Shown here piece after piece: positions 1 through 7,698 of a stretch of DNA of 20,960 nucleotides; position 1 is the first letter of the stretch, and the number at the start of each line of letters is the position of its first letter. A model generated the notes under the pieces. It was not told the origin of the DNA. It worked only from the letters and a program-made list of their open reading frames with translations, and ran no database searches. Position numbers and translations under genes: made by a program. This stretch comes from Candidatus Eiseniibacteriota bacterium (GTDB lineage Bacteria > Eisenbacteria > RBG-16-71-46 > SZUA-252), in assembly GCA_016880395.1 (NCBI GenBank), contig JAEHDN010000138.1:1-20960 (forward strand). Reading direction: 5' to 3'.

Positions 1-2580
1 CCGAGGCGGCTCGAGTCCTACGGCGTGTCGATCCGCGAGGTCGCAATGGCGATCCAGGCTTCGAACAAGGACGTGGGCGGGAGTGTGCTCGAGGTCGCCG
101 AGCACGAGCACTTCGTCCGCGGCCGGGGCTACATCCGATCGCTGGACGATCTGCGGGGGATCGTCGTCAAGGTCGGGCCGGGAGGAGTCCCGGTGACCGT
201 CGCGCAGCTCGGCGAGGTCTACCTCGGACCGGAGCAGCGTCGGGGCATCGCCGAGCTGAACGGGCAGGGGGAGGTCGTCGGCGGGATCGTCATCATGCGG
301 CAGAAGGAGAACGCGCTCCACGTCATCGAGGGGGTGAAGCGCCGTCTCGAGGAGGTGCAGGGCTCCTTCCCACCCGGCGTCCGGCTCGTGACGACCTACG
401 ACCGCTCCGAGCTGATCCATCGGGCCGTGAATACGCTTCAGCGCTCTCTGATCGAGGAGATGGTGATCGTGAGCCTGGTGATCATCTTCTTCCTGTTCCA
501 TCTCCGGAGCGCGCTGGTTCCCATCCTGACGCTTCCGATCGCGGTCGTCCTAGCGTTCATCCCCATGTCGGCCCAGGGCCTCACGGCCAACATCATGTCG
601 CTGGGCGGGATCGCGGTGGCGATCGGGGCGATGGTGGACGCGTCCATCATCATGGTGGAGAACGTCCACAAGAAGCTCGAGGCCTGGGAAGCCGGCGGGC
701 GGGTCGGCCGGCGCGAGGACGCGATCGTCGCAGGGCTGCGAGAGGTGGGGCGGCCCATCTTCTTCGCGCTCATGGTGATCACGATCTCCTTCCTCCCGAT
801 CTTCACGCTCGAGGGGACGGAGGGGCGCCTCTTCAAGCCGCTCGCCTACACGAAGACCTACTCCATGTTCTTCGCGGCGCTCCTCGCGGTCACCCTGACG
901 CCGGCGCTCGCGGCCTGGTTCATCCGCGGGAAGATCCGCCACGAGCACGACCACCCGATCTCGCGGCGGATGATGGACGCATACGGACCCGTGGTGCGCT
1001 TCGCGGTGCGGCGGCGGGGCTGGGTGATCGGAATCGCGGCATTCCTCGTCCTCACCACGATCCCGGTCTTTCTCAGGATCGGAAGCGAGTTCATGCCTCC
1101 GCTCAACGAGGGCACCGTTCTCTACATGCCGACCGCGCCCCCCGGCATCTCGTCGACCGAGGCCGCCAACGTGCTCCAGCTCATGGACCGGCGGCTGCGG
1201 GAAGTACCCGAGGTGGAGACCGTCTTCGGCAAGATCGGCCGCGCCCGCACCGCGACGGACCCCGCCCCGCTCTCCATGGTGGAGACCGTCATCACGCTGA
1301 AGCCCGAGTCCGAATGGCGGAAGGGAATGACGTGGGAGCGGCTCAACGCGGAGATGGACGCGAAGGTTCGTTTCCCTGGGATGCCGAACATCTGGTGGAT
1401 GCCCATCCAGACCCGGAACGAGATGCTCGCGACCGGGGTGCGGAGCGCGGTCGGCATCAAGGTCTTCGGGCCCGATCTCGCGACCATTGAGCGGCTTGGA
1501 ATCGACATCGAACGGACGCTGAAGGGGGTGAAGGGGACCCGGACCGCGTTCGCCGAGCGCGTCACGGGAGGCTTCTTCCTCGACTTCGACATCGACCGCG
1601 TGGAGGCGGCGCGCTACGGGCTCACCGTCGGCGACATCCAGGACGTGATCGAGGCCGCGATCGGCGGCATGACCGTGTCGCAGTCGGTGGAAGGGCGCGA
1701 GCGCTACCCCATCAGCGTCCGGTACGCCCGGGAGTTCCGGGACGATCCGGACGCCCTGAGCCGCGTCCTCATTCCAACCCCGGGCGGCGCCCAGGTGCCG
1801 CTCGCACAGGTGGCACACGTGAAGTTCCGAACGGGCCCCCCGATGATCCTCGAGGAAGACGGGCAGCTCTTCGGATTGGTCTCCGTCGACGTGGCCGGGC
1901 GGCCGCTCGCGTCCTACGTGGAGGACGCCCGCGAGGTCGTGAAGCGGGAGGTGAAGCTGCCGCCCGGATACCGCCTCGAGTGGTCGGGTCAGTTCAAGTA
2001 CTACGAGCGAGCCCGCGCGCGGCTCTCGCTCGTGGTCCCGGTGACGCTCCTGATCGTCTTCGGGCTCCTCTTCTTCAATCTCCGCTCGGTCACAGAGTCG
2101 ATGATCGTGATGCTGGCCGTGCCCTTCTCGCTCGTGGGGGCGGTGTGGATCCTCTGGATCCTCGGATACAACATGAGCGTCGCGGTGTGGGTCGGGATGA
2201 TCGCGCTCGCGGGACTCGACGCGGAGACCGGCGTCGTGATGCTGCTCTACCTCAACCTGGCGCACCGGGACCGGGCCGCGCGCGGCGCGCTCCGCGATCG
2301 GCAGGACCTGACCGAGGCCATCGTGGAGGGTGCGGCCCACCGGATCCGACCCAAGATGATGACGGTCTGCGCCATCCTGTTCGGCCTGCTTCCCATCATG
2401 TGGGGGCACGGCTCCGGCGCCGACATCATGCGGCGGATCGCCGCGCCGATGATCGGTGGCGTCATCACCTCCTTCGTTCTCGAGCTCGTTGTCTACCCCG
2501 CGGTGTACGCGTGGTGGAAGGGACGTCATCTGCCGGTGCACGCCGGTGCGCCGGGCCAACCGCAAGGAGGAGTGTCATGA
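1..2580 (+). CDS. cusA: CusA-type heavy-metal RND efflux pump, 3' part (5' end outside window)
   Basis: Inner-membrane proton-driven pump of the HME-RND family, which works with a CusB-like adaptor and an outer-membrane channel to expel metal ions. The frame is open from base 1, so the start and roughly 190 residues are missing compared with E. coli CusA (about 1047 residues); 859 residues are visible. The segment GAMVDASIIMVEN in the TM4 region carries the acidic residues of the proton relay and matches the Cu/Ag (HME4) type. The three methionines that bind Cu(I)/Ag(I) in CusA all have counterparts: in RNEML (codon 1423), IGGM (codon 1669) and GPPM (codon 1843). Hydrophobic helix blocks lie at about 450-920, 1010-1080 and 2030-2510. 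The gene ends in ATGA, overlapping the next start by four bases. Substrate Cu(I)/Ag(I) is inferred from the methionines and the neighbours. Confidence 0.95.
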   Translation, partial: PRRLESYGVSIREVAMAIQASNKDVGGSVLEVAEHEHFVRGRGYIRSLDDLRGIVVKVGPGGVPVTVAQLGEVYLGPEQRRGIAELNGQGEVVGGIVIMRQKENALHVIEGVKRRLEEVQGSFPPGVRLVTTYDRSELIHRAVNTLQRSLIEEMVIVSLVIIFFLFHLRSALVPILTLPIAVVLAFIPMSAQGLTANIMSLGGIAVAIGAMVDASIIMVENVHKKLEAWEAGGRVGRREDAIVAGLREVGRPIFFALMVITISFLPIFTLEGTEGRLFKPLAYTKTYSMFFAALLAVTLTPALAAWFIRGKIRHEHDHPISRRMMDAYGPVVRFAVRRRGWVIGIAAFLVLTTIPVFLRIGSEFMPPLNEGTVLYMPTAPPGISSTEAANVLQLMDRRLREVPEVETVFGKIGRARTATDPAPLSMVETVITLKPESEWRKGMTWERLNAEMDAKVRFPGMPNIWWMPIQTRNEMLATGVRSAVGIKVFGPDLATIERLGIDIERTLKGVKGTRTAFAERVTGGFFLDFDIDRVEAARYGLTVGDIQDVIEAAIGGMTVSQSVEGRERYPISVRYAREFRDDPDALSRVLIPTPGGAQVPLAQVAHVKFRTGPPMILEEDGQLFGLVSVDVAGRPLASYVEDAREVVKREVKLPPGYRLEWSGQFKYYERARARLSLVVPVTLLIVFGLLFFNLRSVTESMIVMLAVPFSLVGAVWILWILGYNMSVAVWVGMIALAGLDAETGVVMLLYLNLAHRDRAARGALRDRQDLTEAIVEGAAHRIRPKMMTVCAILFGLLPIMWGHGSGADIMRRIAAPMIGGVITSFVLELVVYPAVYAWWKGRHLPVHAGAPGQPQGGVS

Positions 2581-2918
2581 AACCGTTCGTCGTCGCTGCC
2601 GCCGTCGTTCTGCTCGCCCTCGGCGCCTTGGGCTGTTCGCAGAAGGAGGCCGCCCCGCAGACCGTCAAGCTCACGGTCTCGGACAAGGGCTTCGTCCCCG
2701 CCGAGATCACGGTGAAGAAGGGAGTGCCGGTGACGCTTCTCGTCACGCGCGAGGTGGAGGCCACGTGCGCCACGGAGCTCGTGATCGAGGGGCAGGGAAT
2801 CCACAAGCCCCTTCCCCTCGGCCAGGAGGTGGTCATCACCTTCACGCCAGACAAGAAAGGGGAGATCCGCTACTCCTGCCCGATGGACATGCTCTCGGGG
2901 TCCATCCGGGTGCAGTAG
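2577..2918 (+). CDS. Cupredoxin-like lipoprotein, copper operon copy A
   Basis: Small exported lipoprotein of 113 residues that probably binds or carries copper in the periplasm. A hydrophobic N terminus ends in the lipobox ALGC (Cys20). A single beta-rich cupredoxin-type domain follows (about 28-113), of the sort seen in EfeO-like and P-type-ATPase-linked cupredoxins. The likely ligands are Cys64 in TCATE and Cys101, Met103 and Met105 in CPMDM; the classical type-1 copper histidines are absent. The ATG overlaps the pump's stop codon (ATGA), and AAGGAGG sits eight bases upstream inside the pump gene, so the two are translationally coupled. A paralogue lies at 6201-6545. A CusF-like chaperone role for the RND pump is inference; the cupredoxin fold assignment is fairly secure. 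Confidence 0.88.
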   Translation: MKPFVVAAAVVLLALGALGCSQKEAAPQTVKLTVSDKGFVPAEITVKKGVPVTLLVTREVEATCATELVIEGQGIHKPLPLGQEVVITFTPDKKGEIRYSCPMDMLSGSIRVQ

Positions 2919-2938
2919 GAGAGAGGAGGGATGCTTCG

Positions 2939-3568
2939 ATGAACGCCTCGCGGCGTTCCGAAGGCACGGTACCGAGGATGCTCGCCGCGTCCGTCCTTTT
3001 CTTGACGGTCGCCGGCACCGCCGTTCCGGCACGCGCCCATGAGCACCACACGGACAAACACGAGCCTATGGCGCGCCACCTGGCGGACTCAGAAATGCCC
3101 TTCTCGGGGGTGGATTCCCTCTCCCAGCGCACCGCGGCCGACACCGCCGCGGCCGAGGCGCCGTTTGCGATGCCGCCCGTCATGGAGGCGCTCAGCCATC
3201 ATCTTCACAACAAGCTCATCCACTTTCCGATCGTGCTCTCCCCGCTCGCGCTCTTGGCCCTCTTCCTTTCACGCCGCCGCCCGGAGCTGGTCGGGCTCGC
3301 GAGCGCGATTGCGTGGCTCGCGGCGGTTTCGGCGGGAGCGGCCCTTGCGGCGGGTCTCGCGCAGGCATCGGACTTCAAGGGCGAGACGAAGGAATGGCTC
3401 GTGGCCGTTCATCGCAACTGGGGGATCGGCACGACGTCGGCCATGACGCTGGCCGCTCTCATGTCCCTCATCCGGGTGACGCGCCGGCATGCGTGGATCC
3501 TGGCGCTTCTCGCCGTGACCTGTGTGTCCGTCGGCGCCTACCTGGGGGGATTGGTTTCGCATGGCTAG
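2939..3568 (+). CDS. DUF2231-type membrane protein with His-rich exported segment
   Basis: Predicted 209-residue membrane protein. Residues 14-33 look like a signal peptide ending ARA. After it the chain would begin HEHHTDKHEPMARH (34-47), with five His and one Met, a plausible metal-binding segment. The membrane part starts with HHLHNKLIHFPIV (87-99), which resembles the HxxLVHFPI start of DUF2231 proteins, and shows about four helices (93-112, 117-142, 155-175, 180-205). The start was chosen because GAGAGGAGGG lies eight bases upstream; the ATG at 2931 is out of frame. It sits 20 bases after the cupredoxin and overlaps the next small gene by eight bases, so it belongs to the copper operon. 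Its exact role is unknown; proteins of this kind are often found next to copper genes. Confidence 0.85.
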   Translation: MNASRRSEGTVPRMLAASVLFLTVAGTAVPARAHEHHTDKHEPMARHLADSEMPFSGVDSLSQRTAADTAAAEAPFAMPPVMEALSHHLHNKLIHFPIVLSPLALLALFLSRRRPELVGLASAIAWLAAVSAGAALAAGLAQASDFKGETKEWLVAVHRNWGIGTTSAMTLAALMSLIRVTRRHAWILALLAVTCVSVGAYLGGLVSHG

Positions 3569-3731
3569 CGGGAGCGGGCATGAGTACCGGTGCCCCATGC
3601 ATCCGGAGGTCGTAGCGGACAGCCCCGGGAAGTGCCCCAAGTGTGGGATGGCGCTGGAGCGCGTGGTGGCCGAGGGACGGTGGCAGCACCGCGGCTGCGA
3701 GGGTTCGGGCCTCGTCGTACAATCGAGCTGA
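3561..3731 (+). CDS. Stand-alone heavy-metal-binding-domain (HMBD) small protein
   Basis: A 56-residue protein. Residues 7-34 form one HMBD unit: YRCPMHPEV, then GKCPKCGMALE. This Cys/Met/His pattern is usually found at the N terminus of copper P-type ATPases or in CusB adaptors, where it binds metal. The ATG overlaps the end of the preceding gene by eight bases in another frame, pointing to translational coupling; no strong Shine-Dalgarno is seen. The last 22 residues look unrelated to any domain I know. The same domain recurs in the next gene (residues 97-122). It could be a free metal carrier or a detached remnant of an ATPase or CusB N terminus. The conserved motif favours a real gene. 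Confidence 0.72.
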   Translation: MASGSGHEYRCPMHPEVVADSPGKCPKCGMALERVVAEGRWQHRGCEGSGLVVQSS

Positions 3732-3753
3732 AGAGGAACGCGGAGGAAGCTGC

Positions 3754-6150
3754 GTGAAGCCGAGCTCGCTCAGATTGGATGTGCATCCTCCCGCAGGGGC
3801 CGCCTCGCGGGCCGACGCCACCGAGATCGACCCGGTCTGCGGTATGAAGGTCGCGCCCGCGCGCGCGGCGGGGCGGTTCGACTACGCGGGCAAGACCTAC
3901 TCCTTCTGCTCGCCCGGCTGTCTCGCCAAGTTCCAGGCCGATCCGGAGCGGTACCTCGCGCCCGGTGCGAAGCACGAGCCGATGGCGCACGGCGCTCCCG
4001 CGGCGCCTCCGCCCGCTCCTCCGCCGGGCGCGAAGGTGGAGTGGACCTGCCCCATGCACCCGGAGATCGTCTCCGACCGGCCGGGCTCGTGCCCGATCTG
4101 CGGGATGGCGCTCGAGCCGCTCACCATCACGCTCGAGGAGGAGGAAATCCCCGAGCTGGTCGATATGCGGCGGCGGTTCTGGACCTCTCTGGCGCTGACC
4201 GTTCCGCTCATCGCCTTGATGGTCGCTGACCTCCTGCCAGGGCGCCCTCTCGAACGCATGAGTCATTCGGACGCGCGTCACTGGATCGAGCTGGGGCTGG
4301 CGACTCCGGTCGTCCTCTGGGGTGGGTGGCCGCTCCTGGTCCGCGGATGGGAGTCGCTCGTCCGCCGGAGCCTCAACATGTTCACGCTGATCGGGCTCGG
4401 CGTCGCGGTCGCCTATGGATACAGCGCCGTCGCGTCCCTCCTCCCCGGGATCTTCCCCGCCGCCTTCCGCGACGCGAACGGCCACGTGGCGGTCTACTTC
4501 GAGGTCGCCGCGGCCATCACGACCCTCGTCCTCCTCGGCCAGGTGCTCGAGCTGTCGGCGCGCAGCAAGACGGGTGCGGCGATCCGGCAACTCCTCGGGC
4601 TCGCTCCCAAGACCGCGCGGCGCCTGCGCGCAGACGGGAGCGAGGAGGACGTTCCGCTTGAGCAGGTCGCCCTCGGCGATCGGCTCCGGATCCGTCCCGG
4701 CGAGAAGGTCCCAGCGGACGGGGTGGTGCTCGAGGGATCGAGCTCCGTCGACGAATCGATGGTAACTGGTGAGCCGGTCCCCAACGAGAAGGTCATCGGG
4801 AGCCGGGTCGTCGGCGGTACCGTAAACGGCACCGGGTCGCTCGTCATGCGCGCGGAGCACGTCGGAGCGGAGACGCTTCTGGCGCGGATCGTGCGCATGG
4901 TTTCCGAGGCGCAGCGGAGCAGGGCGCCCATCCAGAGGCTCGCAGACGTGGTCTCCGGATACTTCGTCCCGATCGTCGTGGCCGTGGCGATCATAACGTT
5001 CGCGATCTGGGCCCTCGTGGGACCCGAGCCCCGCCTGGCCCACGCGCTCGTGAACGCGGTGGCCGTGCTGATCATCGCCTGTCCCTGCGCGCTCGGGCTC
5101 GCCACGCCCATGGCCATCATGGTCGCGGCGGGAAAGGGAGCCCAGGCGGGCGTTCTCTTCAAGAATGCGGAGGCGATCGAGACGCTCCGCAAGGTGGACA
5201 CGCTTGTCGTGGACAAGACGGGGACGCTCACGGAGGGGAAGCCACGGCTCGTCCAGGTCGTGCCGTCCGAGGGTCGATCGGAGACGGAGATCGTGAAGCT
5301 CGCCGCGAGCCTGGAGCGCGGAAGTGAGCACCCGCTGGCCGCGGCCATCGTTGCGGGAGCGGGGGAGCGCGGGGTGATGCTCGCCGAGGTGACGCAGTTC
5401 TCCTCAAGGACGGGGCTCGGCGTCGTCGGGACGGTGGAGGGGCGCAAGGTGGCGCTAGGGAATCGGAAGCACATGGAGACCTTGGGCGTCCCGGTCGAGC
5501 GCGAGTCCGATGGCGCGGAATCCCTCCGCGCGGAGGGGAACACGGTGATGTACGTCGCGGTCGACGGCGCGCTGGCGGGGCTCCTCGCCGTCGCCGATCC
5601 GATCAAGGCGTCCACGCCCGAGGCGATCCGGGCCCTCCACGCGGACGGGATCCACATCGTCATGCTGACGGGCGACAACGCGACCACGGCCAACGCGGTG
5701 GCGCGGAAGCTCGGGATCGACGAGATCGTGGCCGAGGTGCTCCCCGATCAGAAGGTCGACGTGGTGAAGCGCTACCAGGCGGCGGGCCGCTTCGTCGCGA
5801 TGGCCGGGGATGGGATCAACGACGCCCCCGCGCTCGCACAGGCGCAGGTCGGCATCGCGATGGGCACCGGGACGGACATCGCGATGGAGAGCGCGGGCGT
5901 GACGCTCGTGAAAGGGGACCTGCGCGGCATCGTGCGCGCACGCCGGCTGAGCCGGGCGACGATGACCAACATCCGGCAGAACCTCCTCTTCGCCTTCGTC
6001 TACAATGCGCTCGGCGTGCCGTTCGCGGCCGGTGTGCTCTATCCGTTCTTCGGGCTCCTCCTGAGCCCGATCATCGCGGCGGCCGCGATGAGCTTCAGCT
6101 CGGTCTCGGTGATCTGGAACTCCTGGAGGCTTCGAGGGGTGGAGCTTTGA
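3754..6150 (+). CDS. copA: Copper-exporting P1B-type ATPase with YHS and HMBD N-terminal domains
   Basis: Inner-membrane ATPase of 798 residues that exports Cu(I) from the cytoplasm. Domains in order: YHS (about 26-70, DPVCGM at 26-31, then FCSPGC), a Pro/Ala linker, HMBD (CPMHPE from Cys99, CPICGM at 113-118), membrane helices, actuator with TGE at 338-340, the metal-gating CPC at 443-445, phosphorylation site DKTGT (Asp487), the P1B-specific HP at 526-527, and GDGIND around Asp686. The final helices contain FVYNALG and MSFSSVSV, the pair that defines the Cu(I) group (P1B-1). No CxxC HMA domain is present. I take the GTG at 3754 because GGAGGAAG lies just upstream; longer in-frame extensions lack support. 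It follows the HMBD small gene by 22 bases. Confidence 0.95.
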   Translation: MKPSSLRLDVHPPAGAASRADATEIDPVCGMKVAPARAAGRFDYAGKTYSFCSPGCLAKFQADPERYLAPGAKHEPMAHGAPAAPPPAPPPGAKVEWTCPMHPEIVSDRPGSCPICGMALEPLTITLEEEEIPELVDMRRRFWTSLALTVPLIALMVADLLPGRPLERMSHSDARHWIELGLATPVVLWGGWPLLVRGWESLVRRSLNMFTLIGLGVAVAYGYSAVASLLPGIFPAAFRDANGHVAVYFEVAAAITTLVLLGQVLELSARSKTGAAIRQLLGLAPKTARRLRADGSEEDVPLEQVALGDRLRIRPGEKVPADGVVLEGSSSVDESMVTGEPVPNEKVIGSRVVGGTVNGTGSLVMRAEHVGAETLLARIVRMVSEAQRSRAPIQRLADVVSGYFVPIVVAVAIITFAIWALVGPEPRLAHALVNAVAVLIIACPCALGLATPMAIMVAAGKGAQAGVLFKNAEAIETLRKVDTLVVDKTGTLTEGKPRLVQVVPSEGRSETEIVKLAASLERGSEHPLAAAIVAGAGERGVMLAEVTQFSSRTGLGVVGTVEGRKVALGNRKHMETLGVPVERESDGAESLRAEGNTVMYVAVDGALAGLLAVADPIKASTPEAIRALHADGIHIVMLTGDNATTANAVARKLGIDEIVAEVLPDQKVDVVKRYQAAGRFVAMAGDGINDAPALAQAQVGIAMGTGTDIAMESAGVTLVKGDLRGIVRARRLSRATMTNIRQNLLFAFVYNALGVPFAAGVLYPFFGLLLSPIIAAAAMSFSSVSVIWNSWRLRGVEL

Positions 6151-6200
6151 CGCGTGGCGGACCCTTCGCCGCCGCACACCAAGCAAGGAGATCTGTGCCC

Positions 6201-6545
6201 ATGCCCAAGCGGATCGTGCCATGCCTGCTCCTCGCGGTCGCCCTCGCCGGATGCGGTGGCGGGGGAACGCCCGCGAGTCGGAATCGCGAGATCCAGATCG
6301 CCGTCACCGAGAACGGATTCGAGCCGAACCGGATCGAGGTGAATCATGGCGACGCCGTGACGCTCCTCGTGACGCGGAAGACCGACCAGACGTGCGCGAC
6401 CGAGATCCTCGTGCCGGCGCGCGGTATCAAGCAGGAGCTGCCGCTCCATCAGACCGTGCGCGTCGCGCTCGGCCCGATGGAGCCCGGCGAGGTCGGATTC
6501 GCCTGCCCGATGGACATGGAGAAGGGCACGATCGACGTTCGCTGA
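6201..6545 (+). CDS. Cupredoxin-like lipoprotein, copper operon copy B
   Basis: A 114-residue lipoprotein paralogous to the one at 2577-2918; a gapless alignment gives 37 identities in 86 positions by hand count. The lipobox is ALAGC (Cys18), followed by a Gly-rich stretch and the cupredoxin domain. The same putative ligands are kept: Cys65 in TCATE, and Cys102, Met104 and Met106 in CPMDM. His49 and His83 are not shared with copy A. AAGGAG at 6185-6190 supports ATG 6201; a GTG at 6195 is the alternative. It follows the ATPase by 50 bases and appears to be the last gene of the operon. A likely role is taking Cu(I) from the ATPase on the periplasmic side, which is inference. Confidence 0.87.
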   Translation: MPKRIVPCLLLAVALAGCGGGGTPASRNREIQIAVTENGFEPNRIEVNHGDAVTLLVTRKTDQTCATEILVPARGIKQELPLHQTVRVALGPMEPGEVGFACPMDMEKGTIDVR

Positions 6546-6564
6546 TCCGCCGCCGGGCCAGGCG

Positions 6565-6590
6565 AGCCGGTGGTGGCCAGAGCGGCTCGG
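6565..6590. terminator. Weak hairpin between convergent copper operon and FlgD-Ig gene
   Basis: In the 55 bases between the two convergent stop codons, GAGCCG and CGGCTC form a six-base inverted repeat with a 13-base loop. No run of T follows on either strand, so this is only a weak candidate for a shared terminator. Confidence 0.25.
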
Positions 6591-6600
6591 CCCCGCCCCC

Positions 6601-7551
6601 TCAGCGCAGGTAGACGATCGCCTTTACGGCCCTGCCGCCCGCCCCCTCGTATCGAAGGAAGTAGACTCCCGAGGGCACCTCGCGCCCCGCCGTATCACGC
6701 CCGTCCCACGAGCCGCTGAACGCTCCCGCCAGCTGTGGGCAAGCGCCCCCCGGTACGCAGGTGAGGACCCTAACCAGCCGCCCCTGCACGTCATGGATCA
6801 CCAGCGACCCCCAGTCGGGTGCGTCGATCCTGGTCTGCCCGCGGAACGGATTGGGCGAGGCCTTGAGCGACGCCACGCTCGGGGGTGGCGACTCCACCCC
6901 GGTCACGGTGGAGTAGACCTGCGTCGTGTCTCCGTGGTTGTTCTGGAAGACGAGGGGCGCCGTCGAGCTTCCGGAGCGGAGCGTGAACCGCACCCCAGCG
7001 TCCTCGGCGAGCGGGCACGTCGGGGCCGTGGCATCGTTGACCGTGCGGACTAGGGCCGTGGCAGCCAGGGTCGGTAGCGCCAGGGCCGACGAGGCGCTTG
7101 CGAGACGCGTCACGATGCCGCCGTAGGGGATGGAGTTCACTCGGCAGCCTGTGATCTCGAACACGACCTGTCCGGTCGGCGTCGGGATTCCGGCCGCGAT
7201 GGTGAGGTCGGGCACGATGCCGAACGCGGAGGCGAACGCGGCCGTCGTCGCCAGCACCCGCGACCCGACCACCGAGTTGGCGAGGCTGCTCGGGAACGTC
7301 CCGAGCGTCGTCACGAGCACGCCGTCCTTGTCATAGACGTTGAGCTGCGTCCCGGTCAGGAGGTTCTGCCCGGAGGCCAGCATCCTCATCTCGATCGCCT
7401 GCATGGCCGGGTCGCCATTGTAGGCGGCCATGATCTGCGTGATCTCCATGATATGGAAGGTTTGCGGGTTGGATGGCTCCGCCCATGCCGGGGTTGGACT
7501 GGATCCGAGGGCAAGGGCGAGCAGGGCGAGGATCGCGGGGCGGGGACGCAT
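6601..7551 (-). CDS. Secreted protein with C-terminal FlgD-Ig / sorting-type domain
   Basis: A 316-residue exported protein. The N terminus has a clear signal peptide (hydrophobic core about 7-16, cleavage after AWA near residue 24). Residues about 28-215 form a beta-rich region beginning FHIMEITQIMAAYNG, of no family I can name. The C terminus (about 230-316) has the pattern SPNPF, then VIHDVQGRLVRVL, then WDGRD and VPSGVYFLRYE, the FlgD Ig-like fold that serves as a C-terminal sorting-type module in FCB bacteria (related in style to type IX secretion tails). The start is ATG 7551, with GGAGG five bases upstream and a hairpin further up in the leader. It is transcribed towards the copper operon and shares no obvious function with it. 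Cell-surface location is inferred. Confidence 0.85.
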   Translation of the reverse strand: MRPRPAILALLALALGSSPTPAWAEPSNPQTFHIMEITQIMAAYNGDPAMQAIEMRMLASGQNLLTGTQLNVYDKDGVLVTTLGTFPSSLANSVVGSRVLATTAAFASAFGIVPDLTIAAGIPTPTGQVVFEITGCRVNSIPYGGIVTRLASASSALALPTLAATALVRTVNDATAPTCPLAEDAGVRFTLRSGSSTAPLVFQNNHGDTTQVYSTVTGVESPPPSVASLKASPNPFRGQTRIDAPDWGSLVIHDVQGRLVRVLTCVPGGACPQLAGAFSGSWDGRDTAGREVPSGVYFLRYEGAGGRAVKAIVYLR

Positions 7552-7569
7552 GGGTACCTCCCTGTAGGA

Positions 7570-7596
7570 GGCCCGCCCGGCCGGCCCAGGCGGGCC
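7570..7596 (-). promoter_or_regulatory. Leader hairpin upstream of FlgD-Ig gene
   Basis: A perfect eight-base inverted repeat (GGCCCGCC / GGCGGGCC) with an 11-base loop lies ten bases upstream of the ribosome binding site of the minus-strand gene. In the transcript it would form a stable stem in the 5' leader. It could protect the message or affect translation; there is no sign of a ligand-binding riboswitch. Confidence 0.35.
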
Positions 7597-7624
7597 AGAC
7601 CGAATCACATCTCAACCTGGCGAC

Positions 7625-7630
7625 ATCCTA
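7625..7630 (-). promoter_or_regulatory. Candidate -10 box for the FlgD-Ig gene
   Basis: On the minus strand this reads TAGGAT, four of six matches to TATAAT. A GCGACA lies 19 bases upstream as a poor -35. It would give a leader of about 65 bases that contains the hairpin. Tentative. Confidence 0.25.
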
Positions 7631-7698
7631 TTCTCAGTAGACGCTACCCTGTCGCACCCGGGTTCATCGTGGTCCCACCGTGCCGGAAGGAGATGCTC

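Noticed and set aside
550..2565. 671-residue open frame on the minus strand inside cusA
   Set aside because: It is antisense to a clearly conserved pump. Its composition (Arg, His, Asp, Pro) is typical of reverse frames in GC-rich DNA and has no motif.
3565..5331. 588-residue minus-strand frame across copA
   Set aside because: Antisense to the ATPase motifs, Arg/Asp/Gly-rich, no domain and no Shine-Dalgarno.
6147..6200. Longer start for the second cupredoxin (18 extra residues)
   Set aside because: It would place polar residues before the lipoprotein signal; ATG 6201 gives a normal lipobox at Cys18 with AAGGAG upstream.
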